Positions 63,266 to 64,000 of a stretch of 64,000 bases of DNA are shown piece by piece. The position numbers and the translations under genes are program-made. The notes under the pieces are model-generated. The model was not told the origin of the DNA, made no database searches, and saw only the letters and a list, made by a program, of their open reading frames with translations. Each line of letters begins with the position of its first letter. Position 1 is the stretch's first letter. Origin of the DNA: Bradyrhizobium diazoefficiens USDA 110 (GTDB lineage: Bacteria > Pseudomonadota > Alphaproteobacteria > Rhizobiales > Xanthobacteraceae); the NCBI RefSeq assembly GCF_000011365.1, contig NC_004463.1, positions 8,728,001-8,792,000 on the forward strand. The letters are read 5' to 3'.

Positions 63266-64000
63266 CTAGGGGCTCAAACGCGCCAGCGCCCCGTGGTCCT
63301 CTTCTGAAAACGGGTCCACGAAAAGCGAAGCGACCAGCACCTGAGGCGCTTTGCGGTCCGATGTTTTCAGCTCGGCGATTTCCCGACGCATGGCCGAATT
63401 CTTCGCGTCAAAATCGGCCACGGCGGTCTCGCTTGGAACTGCCAGTACGACCACGTCGTATAGCCAAGCCAGTCCATATGCGCGCCCAACCCAGTCGGCG
63501 CTCTTCGTGATGTAGTTCTTTGCGTTCGTGTACGGCCCGACAATCAACACTGCTATGCTTGTCGGCTCTCCGTCCTTGGTGGCGAGGACAAAGTCGACGG
63601 AAACGCCACCTGGCGACTTGAGGCCTTTCGCGACAACGGAGACGGGCCTGCCTATCACAAGCCTAACCGCCTCGACGATGCCCGGCTCCGCAGCCGCTGC
63701 GTACTCTCGCTCAAAGGCCAAGCCAGTTCGGCCATAAAAGCCCTTTGGCCGGCGGGCTTGCATTTCGTCGGTGATCGAGCGGACGGTGCCAACTCCGCGG
63801 GACCACCTCTCGACCGCCTCCCGTGCACCGGTTCGGTCAAAGGTATACCATCTGGCTATCACCTCAACGATCGACAGCGGCGCGTCCGCCAAGTGGGCGT
63901 GGAGCACGGGTTCGGGATCGGCCAAGCTCCGCCAAAACTCGTATGCGAAAATGGAGCGACGAAGAGCTGTAGTATCCTTGTGCTTTTTGAGCTGGAGGGC
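63266..64000 (-). CDS. Hypothetical protein, N-terminus cut by window edge
   Basis: The frame is open to the last base, giving 244 visible residues; a TTG at 63925 is a possible but weak internal start. The first visible part reads ALQLKKHKDTTALRRSIFAY, a helix-rich N-terminal region. Later blocks are RRPKGFYGRTGLAFEREYAA, VSVDFVLATKDGEPTSIAVL and AWLYDVVVLAVPSETAVADF, a strand pattern with the flavour of a nuclease or restriction-like alpha/beta core, but no motif is firm. It belongs to the element adjoining the tRNA fragment. Confidence 0.65.
   Translation of the reverse strand, partial: ALQLKKHKDTTALRRSIFAYEFWRSLADPEPVLHAHLADAPLSIVEVIARWYTFDRTGAREAVERWSRGVGTVRSITDEMQARRPKGFYGRTGLAFEREYAAAAEPGIVEAVRLVIGRPVSVVAKGLKSPGGVSVDFVLATKDGEPTSIAVLIVGPYTNAKNYITKSADWVGRAYGLAWLYDVVVLAVPSETAVADFDAKNSAMRREIAELKTSDRKAPQVLVASLFVDPFSEEDHGALARLSP

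Noticed and set aside
1..64000. CRISPR array or prophage
   Set aside because: No regularly spaced repeats and no phage structural, terminase or integrase genes were found in the window.

Overview
The window is high-GC, gene-dense DNA that looks chromosomal and most resembles Bradyrhizobium or a close alphaproteobacterial relative. The evidence is gene content (large NAD-glutamate dehydrogenase, DUF2865 protein, E. coli-type SerA, a TonB receptor with an Irr-like box), intergenic palindromic repeats of the kind seen in this group, and codon use. The genus is inferred, not proven. Most of the window is ordinary accessory metabolism, transport and regulation in short operons; there is no CRISPR array, rRNA or complete tRNA.

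Layout. 0-7 kb: a truncated membrane protein behind a SBP56/methanethiol-oxidase-like protein, a DapA-family lyase, a chemotaxis receptor, and an enoyl-CoA hydratase with its MarR regulator. 7-11 kb: TetR regulator divergent from an EmrAB-type efflux pair, then a host-attachment (baeRF-like) protein. 11-17.5 kb: Hsp20, a secreted tannase/feruloyl esterase, a patatin-GntP operon and serA. 17.7-22.7 kb: a triple rhodanese and a TonB receptor/PepSY reductase iron operon. 22.8-26.2 kb: a DapA-family lyase, a D-2-hydroxyacid dehydrogenase and its FCD-type GntR regulator, and a 54-residue coiled-coil protein. 26.5-40.5 kb: YgiQ radical SAM protein, Rrf2 regulator with a methyltransferase, DUF2865 protein, LLM flavoprotein, lipoprotein hydrolase, an MFS remnant, an alcohol dehydrogenase/methyltransferase pair, a GST/TetR divergent pair and an MHYT hybrid histidine kinase.

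40.7-49 kb is the most distinctive block: a minus-strand run encoding DUF2933, an ICMT-like membrane methyltransferase, a small secreted protein, an archaeal-type S-adenosylmethionine synthetase and a MacAB/DevBCA-like ABC exporter. It is flanked by a Spy/CpxP-like protein and a tiny secreted protein with duplicated His-rich motifs. A cell-envelope or metal-stress system is a reasonable guess.

49.4-54.6 kb holds the 1603-residue NAD-glutamate dehydrogenase and a small partner. 54.7-63 kb lies between two tRNA-Arg fragments, a 5' half at 54698-54736 and a 3' half at 62967-63017. It carries a cytochrome b/ethylbenzene-dehydrogenase-domain fusion, a ferredoxin reductase, a phosphate-binding-like protein and a GGDEF-EAL protein. 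The 3' tRNA fragment looks like the far attachment site of an integrated element that continues to the right past 64000.

Regulation is unusually readable. The MarR and Rrf2 genes each have a perfect palindrome over the predicted transcription start and start codon, with no Shine-Dalgarno site, which predicts autorepressed leaderless mRNAs. The GST/TetR spacer has two matching operators.
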